Assembly: GCA_030770425.1 (NCBI GenBank)
Contig: JASJFT010000009.1
Coordinates: forward strand, 276,831 to 340,830
DNA from: Darksidea phi
Taxonomy: Eukaryota; Ascomycota; Dothideomycetes; Pleosporales; Lentitheciaceae
Direction: 5' to 3'
DNA: 64,000 nucleotides
Below are positions 11,874 through 23,466 of the stretch, piece after piece. Position 1 is the first letter of the stretch; each line of letters opens with the position of its first letter. The notes beneath the pieces are model-generated. The model did no database searches. It was not told the DNA's origin and saw nothing but the letters and a program-made list of their open reading frames with translations. A program made the position numbers and the translations under genes.

Positions 11874-12729
11874 TGCCGAGGGTATGAATAATTAGCATGA
11901 GTGGGTTGAGTGTGGATGGTGGACCTATCCCATGCACCGCGATGTCTCAGGTCCGAGGATCAATTTCCAAGATTTATTAGTAAGCGTGAGTCCGCTTTCT
12001 TTGGGGGATACACGATTTTCATCTCGAAATATCTCCACCATATCAGCACCTATCGGCCTGCAAAATGGCTCAAATTGTTCAGAAATAGCTACTCTATAAT
12101 CGATAAGATGTCACGCTTTCAACCGCTACACAAGTGGCAAAATGTCGCCGAATTGACAACGCTCCGCCCGCCAGGTCTATTGGAAGGCCATCGAAGGTTG
12201 CTGCTCATAATAGAAACGCAGCGGCTTTGAAACGCACATCGACGAGAGACGGTGACGAATCCTCCAATATGGTCACAACTAATAGGAAGTTGCTAGTTCG
12301 AAGTTCCCAGAATGTGAAAATGAGGGAATCTTCAGCTGCATCCCATCGCGCGACGGGTCAACATACCGGCCTTGCCAAGCCCAGGCAGTAGCCACGTGGG
12401 AGCAAGGTTTCGCCAATAACCGAGCGACGCGTACCGCACAACGTGTGTCCGGGAACATCATAAAGCTCGGTGTGTCTGTGCACCTTCTCGTTAGCCGCCG
12501 TTGCACCCCATATTACAAAGTCCGAGCACTTCTTTTTCGGCTGTTGTATTGATAATTACAAGGCTTCAGAATACGGAAAACGGAAATCGTTGGATTCCAT
12601 CCAATTGTACTACCCAACATGTGAGTCAAAGAACTAAATAATATTCCGGCTGGTAGGAATCCTGCGCCTGGTAACTCCCTTAAACTATGTTGATATCTTC
12701 ATTACTTTGCTAATACAAGTTTAGAGGCG
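11874..12729. other. Intergenic, upstream of the NOD-like receptor
   Basis: No gene recognised. The right end (about 12,540-12,725) may hold the intron and part of an upstream exon of the kinase-like fragment that follows, as a GTGAGT donor at about 12,620 and a TTTAG acceptor at about 12,722 are present. Confidence 0.3.
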
Positions 12730-13074
12730 ATGCGGGATACGGAGCTGGCGAATGACTTTTTAAAGGAGAACCAATCACCTCCGACAAGGTATATCGATCC
12801 ATATGCCAACGACGTATGGAAGACGGCTACAATGCTCGTTCACATGACGACGGGAGCGAGATTACCAGCAACTGACAATCGTGTATTCAAGTCGGCATGG
12901 TCACAAGCAGATCGAAACAAGCGAATCGCAAACCTTGTTAAGGTTTGGGAGAAGGAAAACTTTTCGTACGAGTTTATAGAACTACTTACGGATATCTTCA
13001 CAAATAAAGATAACGAAATCAAGATACACGAATTTAGGGACAGGTTTCGGGACCTTACTAATATTTACTCTTAA
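12730..13074 (+). pseudogene. Kinase-like C-lobe fragment
   Basis: The 114-residue frame contains YANDVWKTATMLVHMTTG, which resembles the DVWSLG...TG segment of a protein-kinase C-lobe. A Trp/Arg-rich stretch and a leucine-rich end that could match the final kinase helices follow. There is no N-lobe, glycine loop or HRD/DFG motif upstream, so this is either a last exon with its upstream exons lost or a weak coincidence. It borders the AT-rich block that starts immediately after its stop codon. Confidence 0.35.
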
Positions 13075-14170
13075 GAGGATTAACTCCTCCGTTTTGTTGG
13101 GTCTAGCAGAGGGACCAATAGTAGTTAGAAGAGAGAAGTTACTCGTACTATAAGTAGGTAGCTTCTCAAGGACTTTATATAAGTACCTTCTACTTCTTTA
13201 ACTTATATTTTCTTATTTATCAATTTTATAAAGCTATTTCTCTAAAGAGTATATAAGTCAGGACTTATAATTCTACAATTCGTTCCGAAAGATAGAAGCG
13301 AATTAGAACGCAGCGACTATACTGCCCCACTTCCTTTTCCTCCTCTCTCTTATACGCGTACCGAAGACTTAATTTTACAATAATATAATAAGTACTTAGT
13401 AAGGAATACGCATAACACTAGTCCATACTATCGAATAAGTACTAGCCATCGCGTTATTAAACTCGCGGAATAACCCAATAAAGTAATATAAAAAGTCATT
13501 TTATCCCGAATATCTTAAAACGCAAGAAGATTATTAGTTATAGTCGTTACCTTTATTACGGTAGGACCACGAGGGCAACGGCCCGAGCCATATGAAGAGG
13601 ACGTGGCGCGTGTCATGATGTTGAGCGGTACTATTCCATGCTATATCTTCTAAAAGATATGCCCCCTGCCCCGGCCCGTAATTGAAAAAAGTCCCTCTAG
13701 CCTAGAACTTAGAACTACCTTCCCTCCCTTCTCTACTTATATCCTGCCCCTGAACTTTATTCAGTACTCTCCATAGTTACCGAATCAATCTCTTTCTATT
13801 AATACTAACTTAGTAAAAAGGTAATACTTAAAGATTTTCTCCGCTTCCAGAAGGGAGGGAAAAAAGGGGCCGATAAAAAAAATGAGAGGGAATAAACAAA
13901 CATACATCGGTAAGATGCCGTGGTACATCCAACACATAAAGTCCCCTCCGGTCATCCTATAGGTATCTTAGTATTTAGGAATAGAACATATATATACCCG
14001 CCGCCGCTACCGCGATTTACCTACAATTCTTGCTTTCCACCCTTCCTCGCCAAATAGCCGCGATAGGAGTTCGCGGAGCTTCTCTAAGTGAATAAATCGA
14101 GTACTAAGCGTTTGCTTCATCGGGTGGATAATCAAGTCGCCGCCGCCGCTAGTTTAACTCGTATATCGTG
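13075..14170. repeat. AT-rich, RIP-like decayed repeat block
   Basis: The block is rich in TA dinucleotides (runs such as TTATATTTTCTTATTTATC), carries no open frame and stands out from its surroundings. This is the usual look of a transposon remnant hit by repeat-induced point mutation. It contains one copy of the repeat also found near 25 kb, which supports a dispersed-element origin. I could not identify the element class. Confidence 0.5.
13440..13630 (+). repeat. Dispersed repeat, copy 1
   Basis: Starts near GCCATCGCGTTATTAAAC and ends near GATGTTGAGCGGTA. It aligns along its length with the reverse complement of 24,922-25,150. Shared anchors include CTCGCGGAATAACC, TTTTATCCCGAA and GGCCCGAGCC. 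Copy 1 is more AT-rich than copy 2. Confidence 0.65.
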
Positions 14171-14705
14171 TGTGAGTGGAAAGTGTGTTGTATACTTGTT
14201 CTTTCGTCGCCAGGTTCTAGCTAAGACGGCAGGGCCCTTCCTTACGTAAAAACCCCGCTTCTAATGTAAGCTCAGTAACTGAATGCGGGAAATCCTATCC
14301 ATGCTAAGCCTTGGCTTACATCAGCTAAGTAGGCCGCGCCCACACGATATTACCATACCACTCTGAGAAAATTTAGTAGGCACTGCGATATGTCTTTCTT
14401 GCCTGATGCTACGAATCGATGATTTCATTGGTGCTAGATTAATCGAGATATTGTATTGTTAATCAGATATTGAGTGCTTTTCATTGTGCACATATATACA
14501 CGACAAATTTTCACCGTCAAAAGTTATTGTGTGAACGGTACATCATCGCAAAGTGGCACCGTTGAAGGTTCGTGGTTGGCGAATACTACTTAAACCCTTC
14601 CGTCATTTCAGGAAATGGACCATCACAATCATCCAAAACCGCGCATACGACGACAACTGATGTTTCACATGAAAGACGCACACACAAACAAACGCAAATA
14701 TTGAG

Positions 14706-15731
14706 ATGAAGATCTTGATGAACACTATAACACTAGCATTCTATCTATCCCGCTTCCGTGAGAAGTTTGGAATAATGACGGCAGAATACCCCCCTGATCA
14801 AGCTTTACCGTTGCTTACGGGTAGCCTAGCCGAGAACGGAGGTTTCGAAAAGAAAAAGTCATGCTTCAGGCGGCTCAACAAGCGTGTCGGTCGCCTAGTA
14901 GCCAGCTGCAAGGCAAAGTGCAAGCAGTCTCTCAACGAGAAGCACTTGCCACTTGCAGAGTCACGGGAGGCCCTCATCAACTGGCAAACAGAACGAGAAC
15001 TGCAGACATGCTCCCCTCCGCCTTCGACTGGGTCGTGGCTGAATGATACAGCTGATGAAATAGTCGTGGAAACGCCGTTTTGCTACAATAGCCCTGCTCG
15101 CGTAGGACAATGTCTAGATGGAGTCTCGATCAAGAGCAACCAAGCCTCTATCGTCGGACCTGCACAAGAGTGCCGTGGAATTATTCCGGACGCTGAGTTC
15201 TGGGCTCCACCAACTTACTTAGATACTTCATCGAGCCGTGGGGTTGACGAGGATGACTGTGCCGTATCGTCGGATCATAAAGAGGGCTATTCGAACTGGA
15301 ATATCTTTCTCCGTGTCAAAAACCGGGCAGGGATCTTGCAATCTCAGCTTGACTGTGACAATCCAGATGAGGAACCAATCGATCAGTCGTTGTTCGCGAA
15401 CTTCGATTGTAGCAACGTAGTCATTGATCCAGAAGGTTCTGAGGAGTACTTTGCCTCTTGGAACCGGCGATGGCTTACTGATTGGTCATTCACTGATCTA
15501 GGCCAATACGTGGGAAGCACCGGGACGTTGGACCACCTGGGGCCTGCAAAACACAGTCGAAATGACTTTCATCCAGCTCGACGCCGCACTGAACAGGTTC
15601 GCGTTAAGTTTCATGTGGAACAGACTTCACTTTACTCGCACATGTGTAAGAGCATAGGGTCGAATAGATGGGAATATTGTGAGGACGGGACGCCAAAGCA
15701 GCACACACGCCGGACCAATGCTGCGGTATAG
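14706..15731 (+). CDS. Hypothetical protein, 341 residues
   Basis: A single open frame from an ATG, not recognised. The first 12 residues are hydrophobic, followed by a basic, Lys/Arg/Cys-rich stretch at about residues 48-80 (SCFRRLNKRVGRL). The rest is acidic and Ser-rich, with WNRRWLTDWSFTDLGQYVG near residue 255. No transmembrane segment or known domain is evident. Length and composition support coding, but no homologue can be named and no intron is obvious. Confidence 0.45.
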   Translation: MKILMNTITLAFYLSRFREKFGIMTAEYPPDQALPLLTGSLAENGGFEKKKSCFRRLNKRVGRLVASCKAKCKQSLNEKHLPLAESREALINWQTERELQTCSPPPSTGSWLNDTADEIVVETPFCYNSPARVGQCLDGVSIKSNQASIVGPAQECRGIIPDAEFWAPPTYLDTSSSRGVDEDDCAVSSDHKEGYSNWNIFLRVKNRAGILQSQLDCDNPDEEPIDQSLFANFDCSNVVIDPEGSEEYFASWNRRWLTDWSFTDLGQYVGSTGTLDHLGPAKHSRNDFHPARRRTEQVRVKFHVEQTSLYSHMCKSIGSNRWEYCEDGTPKQHTRRTNAAV

Positions 15732-16284
15732 CACCAGGTATACTAGCGGACTCCGCGAGAGCAATGCGGAAGCGACTGAAGATAGTGGAAGAAGTTAGAC
15801 ACTCCCGTAAGGAGGATTTGAATGAGCGACGAGACCACGCCTGATAGGACATCAAATACAACAAATACAGATGCAAATAATATGAGAGATATGTTTCCAG
15901 TGTTGCTGTATGTTGACAGGCATTTAAGAGATTCAGATTTGCTGTGGACTCAATAGCTGCAAGTTGGTCGGTCTCTTATCCGAGACTATAGTCTTGAGGT
16001 TCAAGAAGTGCAAATTTGAACGATCATACCTGCAATTCAATATCATCGAAAGCCTATCGGGACTAGCCCCATGGGTATTCCCTCAAAGTGTAGAAGAAAT
16101 GCCGAGGGCAACGGAGACATATTCGAGCTTCTTCTTCAAGTCTAACCCAAGAGGCCAGAGCTCAACGAAAAAGATGAAATGGTCAACAGGCAGTTGAATG
16201 CCTGTGAAGATGGTACATAATACAGAAAACTTTCTGGGAGATCGGCAAGGAGCAGGCAGTTGAATGCTCAGTCTTGGAAACGAC
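15732..16284. other. Intergenic; no gene seen
   Basis: Leads into the minisatellite. It contains a repeated GGCAGTTGAATGC motif at about 16,190 and 16,256. Confidence 0.4.
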
Positions 16285-16512
16285 GGCAAACTTTGCCTCG
16301 GCACAGTAAACTTTCTGTGACTGACGACGAGAGCGAACTTTGCCTCGGCACGGTAACTTTCCGTGGCTAACATACAGAGGTGAATTCTCCTCTGGCACTG
16401 AACTTTCTGTGGCTGACGACAAGAGCAAACTTTCTCTCGGCACGGCAAATTTGTCCGTGGCTGACAACAGAGGCAAACTTTCCTCTGGCATAGCGAACTT
16501 TCTGTGATTGAT
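16285..16512. repeat. 46-bp minisatellite, about five copies
   Basis: The motif ACTTTCYGTGRCT recurs at about 16,310, 16,356, 16,402, 16,448 and 16,497, a 46-48 bp period. Each unit is itself two related halves of 23 bp: one AACTTTCTGTGGCTGACGAC, the other AACTTTCTCTCGGCACGG. This shows an older duplication inside the unit. A long minus-strand frame across it is only a by-product of the repeat. Confidence 0.8.
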
Positions 16513-16916
16513 ACCGGACGAAGGTTTCCGATGCCCCTGTGCATGAGACCTGAACTTCTCATTGCAAGCAAAGTTCCTGCGATCAAGGGTTGAAGCGAAA
16601 GTAAGAGGGCGGGGCGGTCGGGCTTAAGTATCTGGAGGGTGAGGGCCCGTGCAAAAGGGTTCGTCTAGTTGTGAATCCAGCGATAATACCCAGCTGACTG
16701 CCATTAATAAACTTTGAAAGGAAATATCTTCGCGATTCTTTACTCTATGTCTGAGTCTTACAAAAGGCCGTCGACTATCACAATAACTAGTAAATCCTGA
16801 TAGCAGTTCTTCATAACACTTTTCACAAACCAAGCACCCCCCAAACCAGCATCGCAATCGCATCAGTGAACAGCAACGGCTTTTGCTCCTGGTTCACCCG
16901 CCGCAAGGACCGCTAA
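16513..16916. other. Intergenic; no gene supported
   Basis: A short minus-strand frame (about 16,624-16,863) is present but resembles no family and lacks supporting context. Confidence 0.3.
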
Positions 16917-17318
16917 TATGCCAGGGCAATAACCTCAGCCTCAAAAAAAGACACATCAAAATGGCAGACGTCAACATTAACCTCTCGTACCAATACAAGT
17001 GCCACTTCTACCAAGCACTCTAGCCCAAAATTCCCAGCAAAGCGGCCTCCTCAGCGTAGTGAATTCACATCGTCTCGAAAATGGCCCATCAGCGCCGTTG
17101 GTCGGAAAGCCCGGGCTCAAGTTCTGAAAGCATGGGGCGATAAATTTAAGGTCAACAAATCGATCTTACAGGATATCTTTCCCATATTGACAAGGGATGG
17201 GAATAAACGACTTGAGATTGTTATGAAGGATGAGCGGCTAGTGTATGAAGGGGTGGCAATAGAATTAAAAAGAGGGTACATGTTTATAAGGTCGACGGAA
17301 GTATTAAATAGCTTGTAG
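16917..17318 (+). CDS. Possible terminal coding exon, no start codon
   Basis: A frame of 133 codons is open from just after TAA at 16,914 to TAG at 17,316. The second half has protein-like character (SRKWPISAVGRKARAQVLKAW, then LEIVMKDERLVYEGVAIELK). No usable ATG precedes this part, so it would need an upstream exon or be a relic. Ser/Thr-rich N-terminal half. Not recognised. Confidence 0.25.
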   Translation, partial: YARAITSASKKDTSKWQTSTLTSRTNTSATSTKHSSPKFPAKRPPQRSEFTSSRKWPISAVGRKARAQVLKAWGDKFKVNKSILQDIFPILTRDGNKRLEIVMKDERLVYEGVAIELKRGYMFIRSTEVLNSL

Positions 17319-17797
17319 GGAACTATTAAAGTTGAGGGTTAATGTATGCGACTTGCGAGGAGTAAGAATGACGTGGGCTACGAAGCATCGATTTTATCGA
17401 TTGATGAAAAAAGGTTTTGAGGTAATTACGACATGGTTCCTCATGTAAGTCTATGAGAACACGGGATAGCTTAGGCTACATGTTTACAATACCGTTGCAA
17501 ACCTAGTTTCTCTAAAACCTTACCACGAGCTCTCAGGATGGAGTTTGTTGATAAAAAGTAAACCCACGCCATTTTATCGCACCCAACTCCATACGCAGAT
17601 ACCAGGTATTATTGAAGTCGCGTTCATCCGCTTCTCTCTCTTCCCCCTATAACCCTCCATAATAGCCTCATCCTCTAAAATCAGCGAGCTATACGTCGAT
17701 GTGGCGAGCACTAAATGTCTAAAATCTCCACTATGAGCTCTCATGGTGCTGTGCAAAATGTCCACAAAGGAAAGCTTCAAAAATATTCAACAGTAGA
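17319..17797. other. Intergenic; nothing recognised
   Basis: No credible frame between the possible exon and the helicase fragment. Confidence 0.4.
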
Positions 17798-18478
17798 TCA
17801 ATACAAGCTTTCGCAGGGTTCCATCTTCAGACCACAGTGATGAAACACATTGCGCAATCTTTTTATCACAGTGTGAAGAACTGGGTTGACTGTAATAGCT
17901 CTATAGGAGGGCAGCTCATATATGCGTATGAGGAGATATGCAGACGTAGCTATATAAGCTAGCCTGATCTTTTTCATAGCATGAACAAGGATAGGAGACT
18001 TGCGGTGATAGAGTTTGTTTTCGTATAGAATCCAGCCTTCGTGCGCGGAAAGGTCGTCGCCGATCTCACCGCCTGCGTACACGCGAGCAAGCATCGAGGA
18101 AAGGCTGGCTAGTGCCTGCGCGGTGTAGGGATCGACCTGTGCGACGTTGTGCGTGCCCTTTACAATGTACTCCAACGACAAACAATCATAGGCTTGTCCA
18201 AACCGTACGATGCGCCCGCTAGCCTGGATCCATATAGGCCAAGTGGGAGGAGGAATGCCGTGTAAGCGTGAGCACGCGATCTGGAGATTGGCTCCCGTAG
18301 AGTGAAAGTATGAGATGACTAGCACTTCAATCTCGTCTCGGCCGGGACTGACCTTGAGCGGCTCCTTCCATCGCGCCAGAGGCTTGTTGAAGGCGCGGAA
18401 GAGTGCAGAAGCTGAGAGTTCCTTGCGGCTGGTAGACAAAACGGCGCACGCATTCATACCGAAGAGACGCAGGATCAC
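17798..18478 (-). pseudogene. SNF2-family helicase C-terminal fragment
   Basis: The 226-codon frame contains the end of a SNF2/Swi2 ATPase: VLVISYFHSTGANLQIAC followed by WIQASGRIVRFGQAYDCL, matching helicase motifs V and VI (the Q..GR..R.GQ arginine-finger motif), then LEYIVKGTHN. Full proteins of this family are usually over 800 residues with a DEAD/DEAH ATP-binding half. None of that is found upstream on this strand. The fragment is therefore a truncated relic of a chromatin-remodelling or repair-type ATPase, or of a mobile element carrying one. Confidence 0.65.
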
Positions 18479-21452
18479 CGTGAACAGTATTACGCATCGC
18501 GGGCTATCGGTTCCTGAAACGCATCGACAGCTACCAACCCAAAATCAGGCGGCCAGGCTCCAAAACCCAGCAGATCTCTCCATGAAAGAACTTTGTGTGT
18601 GTTTTAGTCCAGAGAGACGGACGCGAAGGAGACATATACTACTCGTATTGTCCCTTTAGTACCAGGCCATGGGTACAGTGGTAGTGTGAGGAAAGAAACA
18701 ATGGAGCGCATAGAAGGGGTATTTATACTTGAATAATTGTCGGACGTACTAGGACAAGTCGACACATTGGAGTATGCCTCTATAGGTGCAACACTTTCAA
18801 ATGGGAGTCGGAGATATAAACCCACCTTTCCCCACGCTTTTCTCAACTTCACACTGTATGACGAGCTTTTTTTTTTTGGTAGTAAAAAGGAGTGCACCAT
18901 ACCAATGATCCTCCACTGTTTCTTTCGGGGATTAAAACTGTGGTTTGGGAAGAGTATGTTTCCTCGCGTGCCAACGCTGCGGAATGAAAACTTTCAACTC
19001 AGACACATGTGGCCTAGGAGGGAGGCGTGTGATATGCAAACGGCAGGTACATTACTAGTTGGGCAGGGCAGGTCTAGAGTCTTTCAAGTATAGAGTGTCA
19101 GCATTGCTGATGATGCCGACGATGACGGAGAGTTGATGATGTACATCACGTCTCCGCCCGTAAATAGCTAAATGCTAGACATCGATGATTTTTCCACACC
19201 CAAGCCACACGATTCCTCATACGATGCTCATCATAATTTTTTAGTCCCAGCCAATACTGCTACAAGCCACACCGAACGATGCTGCAGCATTTTATTACAC
19301 GATTAAAGACCGCAGATTTGCAGTGTAGTACAAGCTTAACAGCGATGAGAAGTTGCCTGTTTGGGCTTCCAGATCATGTGAGGCATGTAATGTGCAAGTT
19401 CGGCGGAAATTTCATTTCTCCCAGAAGCCATATATATACTATATGCCTTCCCTTCTTCTTGTTCTACACACTCGCACTCCGTACGTTCTTCGCTAAAATG
19501 TATCGACTGCCAGAATATGGAGCTTCGGTGGTGCATCCCTAAAAGGCTAAAGACGACAAACCTATATGTTGGGTCCCGCCCTGCGCCCTAGCATGATCAA
19601 AGGACGCAAGCAGCGTCGCTCTGCACTCTGTTTTCCCGAGTAGGATTGATTAATGTGCATATGAAGGCCGGCGGCGATGATGAGCAGCTCCAAAACACCA
19701 AGAAGAGCGAAGGTCATGGGATCTAGAGCGAAGTAAGACACGGTAGTGCGGCACAAGAACACAACATGATGAAGGCGATGATATATTTTAGTTACGCAGT
19801 CAGTGCGGCGAGGAAAGGAACTCAGTAGCGCGAGGTGCAAGGTTATATCTGCCTTCTGTTCGGACATCAGGTATTACTCTCCTCAGTTTACCATCCTATC
19901 ACATAGGTTCATCCCAGCCTTCACAATTCCACTGCGCCGTCACCTCGACAATCCATACCGCCAACGCAAAGCTTCTCAAAATCCCTCAGGCTCTACTTTC
20001 CGTGGATGGAATTCCGCTCTTAATAGTGCTGTAAACTTCCTCTTCCCTATCCCACTAAAAAATGCCATCTTCACCGTCCGTCCAAACCTGACCTTCTTGC
20101 CCACTCTGAAAGCTCCGGTCGAAGTCGAAGGCCGCTTCATTATCCCCTTCAGTGGCCTGTTATCATCACCCTAAACCCCATTTAGTCACTCCTTCGATTT
20201 CTGTGCGTCATTCTGCTCGCTCATCTCTTGTCTCAATCGCTACTCAGCATCATGTTCTTGTAGTGAATCCTTGATTCGAAGGAGCGGAACCGTAAACGCA
20301 CTTGTCACTTTGCCGGCTGCTCGATTCCATGTGCTTGATAGGCCACGTTTGGTTGTGAGATAAGTATCGTTGGAACAGCGTTTCGACGGTATTCCGAAAT
20401 GGGTTTGGTGCTGTGACACTCCTGGTTTCTGCGTGGTTCTGGGGTTCCCAACTCACTGTTGCTGTTGTCCGTTTTCTGCCAGGTGCCGTCTAGCGGTCCG
20501 ATATCCGCGATAGTGCTGATGGGGTTTTGTTACGGACTCTTGGGGACCGACTCGTCAATAAGCTTCGGATACCATCTCCTGCAAGTTGGACACGTTATTT
20601 GCCGACATGGTTGCTCGTACCTAATGGTAGTCTTCCCATAACGAAAGGGTCTCCTGCCGGGATAATACGTGTAGCGTGTGGGAGTGGAGGGCAAGAGTGC
20701 GGATGGGGCGTATGAGTTCCATACGCGCGCCGGTAGATGTAACATAGCCCTTGTCTCGTTAGATTGTCTGCGACTGCGAAGTGTGCTAGCGAGGCAGTCT
20801 GGGGCCATCATGTTGTAGGTTGCTCGTGTAGCGTTGACTTGCTGATGGTAAGAAGGCTGTCGTTAACCTTATTGTGGGTCCTTATATGTAAGGATTTCCA
20901 TTGTGGTATTTATATAGTAGCTACTCTATAGAACGCACGAAACACAGTGGGGGAGTGGAAAGAACCCAGCCTTGGTTGCATATCCAGGGGAAACTTCTTC
21001 GGTACAAAACCTCTGGGCGAATACACTGTAGGATAACCGTAGGCTGCCAATTGAGATCACACAATATCCACCTCTTCATATTGGGGTCAGGGCAAGTTCT
21101 TGTTGTTCCCGGGCTTGAAGCTGGAAAGTAGGCTGGGTAAGAACTTCTAGCTACGTGGCTATTGTCCCCGCGGGGGGGGCTTGAGCTCGCTTCGCCCTCG
21201 CTTCCGTGATCAAGCGGCACACGGAATTGAGGGGCGATTTTGCCGCCCAAATATGGTCCCCGCCTTCCATAATTTGGGCTGTGAGAGAATTTTGGGGGAG
21301 GGAGTAGGAATCGAACGGTACATATTTAGTTTTGGATTTGCATAGATTGATTGCTTTAGAAAGATGTGAATGCAGACGGCAGTAGGCGATCTGCTGATGA
21401 AGTTGCTTTAGATTGCCTAAAAGGGTAGGTTCTGGGAAGTGTGGATTACATT

Positions 21453-21485
21453 CGCTTTTTTTCGTTTTTCGTTTTTCGTTTTTTG
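21453..21485. repeat. Heptamer-like CGTTTTT tandem run
   Basis: Several consecutive TTTTTCG units, a simple-sequence tract. Confidence 0.8.
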
Positions 21486-21611
21486 ATTTGGATTTGCATG
21501 AGTCATCCGCCCACCTCACTAAAATCAATGCGCGTTGTTGACTGATTGCGCCACAACGTCAGATGTTGATAATGTGGTTTGCTGTCCAAGCGGGTTTGCG
21601 TGGATTTGATT

Positions 21612-21643
21612 GCGGTTCTGTTTGACTGCGGTTCTGTTTGACT
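21612..21643. repeat. 16-bp perfect tandem duplication
   Basis: GCGGTTCTGTTTGACT occurs twice head to tail. Confidence 0.85.
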
Positions 21644-21908
21644 GCTGCATGAATCATGGCGCGTCTGCATCAATGCCATTGTCTCTAGTTCTTTGTTCGA
21701 AAAATAGAAACGGAAAACAAAGGAGTCTTCGAGGCAACGTAGAAGTGGGGGAATTGGCGTATTGTTAGCGGACTGCCGACAAAGGAAGACGACGTAGGAA
21801 TAGACAAATATCGCGATGATGGTTCGAAAGAATGCAGCGAAACGCCAAGGTTTAGATTTGAAAAGGCACATGTATAGCGAAGGCTTTACATGTGCGCATA
21901 TGTGATTT

Positions 21909-23466
21909 TCAACTGGCAAAGCACTGGTCCCAATGCCCGCCGCTCCTTGCGAAGCTCTGGCTTTTTACAAATTTACTCAGCTTACATCGGCCATGCTTAT
22001 CACCACCGCAAAACTTAAGCGGTCGAACACGGTCATTGACAATGATGCGTACATATTCTTCTTTCTCTCGCTCGCAGCTAAGCTTCTCGACGTACAGCCT
22101 TGCAGCGAATGGTACGGTCCAGGCAGCTGAGTAGCCATCTGTCCGCTCAGTACCTGCAATAGTGGTGTTTGAGAGCGGCTTAGTGTTGTTATAAAGGCCT
22201 AGTGCGGCGAAGATGGCAGTCATGTCATTGTCATGGCTGAAGTCGGCATACACTTTGCGGTCTAATGGGAATGTTTTGGGATTAGAGTCAAGCGTACGGT
22301 TGGTGTTCGTGTTGTCATCCACTGGCGTCTCTGTGAGACGTGCTAGAAGCTCGTTCACATACCCAACGCCCTGAGTTGGTCCAAGCGGATTGCCATTCCC
22401 GTAGCCGTAGTACTTGCCCAAGCTTTCGTAATAATCATACTGGTGCCACTCATCCTCGGTGAAGATGTGGCAGAATTTGGAGACCTTGGCGGTCGGCGAA
22501 GAGAGCGTGTCAAATGGGCACATGTCCATGAGATAGATGATCTCACCGGAGCTGAGGTTGGTGCCGAGTTTCCCATTGACACGGTCCTGGATTGGCGGCA
22601 CGAATTGTGCGGCCCATATCGCCTGAGCATTATCACCGATCTTGTCCAAAGGCCCCTCCTCGAAGTTGGTGCAGATCTCGTGAGACAAAGTGTTGTTGAT
22701 GCCCGCACCCTCCGGGATGCTGACATCGATGGTTCCTGGCGTGGATAGCTTTGCCGCCTGAGCATAGCCCTGAAGCCACTTGTTCGCTGACTCGACCACG
22801 CGATCCTGACCCGAGGATCGCACAAAAGGCGTGTTCTTCTTCAAGAGCTTCTTGTACCTCCGGTAAAAATGCGCACCGGAATTGACCATCTCTTGTCTCC
22901 CCGCATCCGTCAATTGATCAGCCCCCAGTGTATATTTATAGTCCTCGAGGAAGGCAAATTCGTCCGGGAACGAGGTACTGGTACTCTGGATCAAGCCAAT
23001 CAAAGCACCGTAGGCGATCGCCTTGCTCGCGGTGGGGTCGCGCCCGCCATGTCGCGAGAGGACCGAGGCGAAGCTCACATGGCAGCCTTTCGGCGGATCG
23101 ACGTCGACTTCGGAGGGCACAGAGAACCAGAGCGAATACTGGCCCCAGAAGTGGGTGGTTTCGGGGCTGCAGCGGTAGCCGTCGTCAATAGTATCGCACG
23201 ACTTGTTCGTTGTGGGGTAGGCGAGAGATCTTGGGATGGTCAACGAAGTGCACAAGAGAGCCGCAACGAGGCGGGCAAGCCTACCTAACGAGGCCATAGA
23301 TACCGAACAGAGTCGCAAATATGGCGAAAGCAAAGCCCAGGCACCTGGGTGTCGTGGGGCCTTTCTGTCTATACTTCTTGGGCGACCCGGGTTCTTTCTC
23401 GCTCAGCGGTAGGATATGGTACTCCTGCGAGCGCGGCCCTTTTATCCTCTGCCAGAGACGGGCCAT
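21909..23466 (-). CDS. Histidine acid phosphatase, 3-phytase type
   Basis: The family hydrolyses phosphate from phytate or other phosphomonoesters. The active-site loop SRHGGRDPT lies near the N-terminus, corresponding to RHGxRxPT with a Gly insertion-like residue, and the catalytic HD pair appears in FSHDNDM. Many cysteines and several N-glycosylation sites fit an extracellular enzyme. Two 5' ends are possible. Model A is single-exon from ATG 23297 (462 residues) and starts with a signal peptide. Model B has exon 23466-23285, a 55-nt intron (GTAGGC to CCAAG) and exon 23229-21909 (500 residues). It replaces the signal peptide with a cytosolic leader and a transmembrane helix, joined as LVR-SLAYPTT. 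Both keep frame. The catalytic part is intact and ends with a stop at 21909. Confidence 0.85.

Larger units (their letters stand above)
18479..21908. other. Long gene-poor stretch
   Basis: About 3.4 kb with only short overlapping frames on both strands and no family resemblance. A 101-codon minus-strand frame at 19,562-19,867 starts with ATG and has one hydrophobic segment, but nothing else supports it. Small repeats near 21.45 and 21.6 kb are listed separately. Confidence 0.45.

Noticed and set aside
16083..16586. Cys-rich minus-strand frame of 167 codons
   Set aside because: Its repeated residues come directly from the 46-bp minisatellite, so it is not evidence of a gene.
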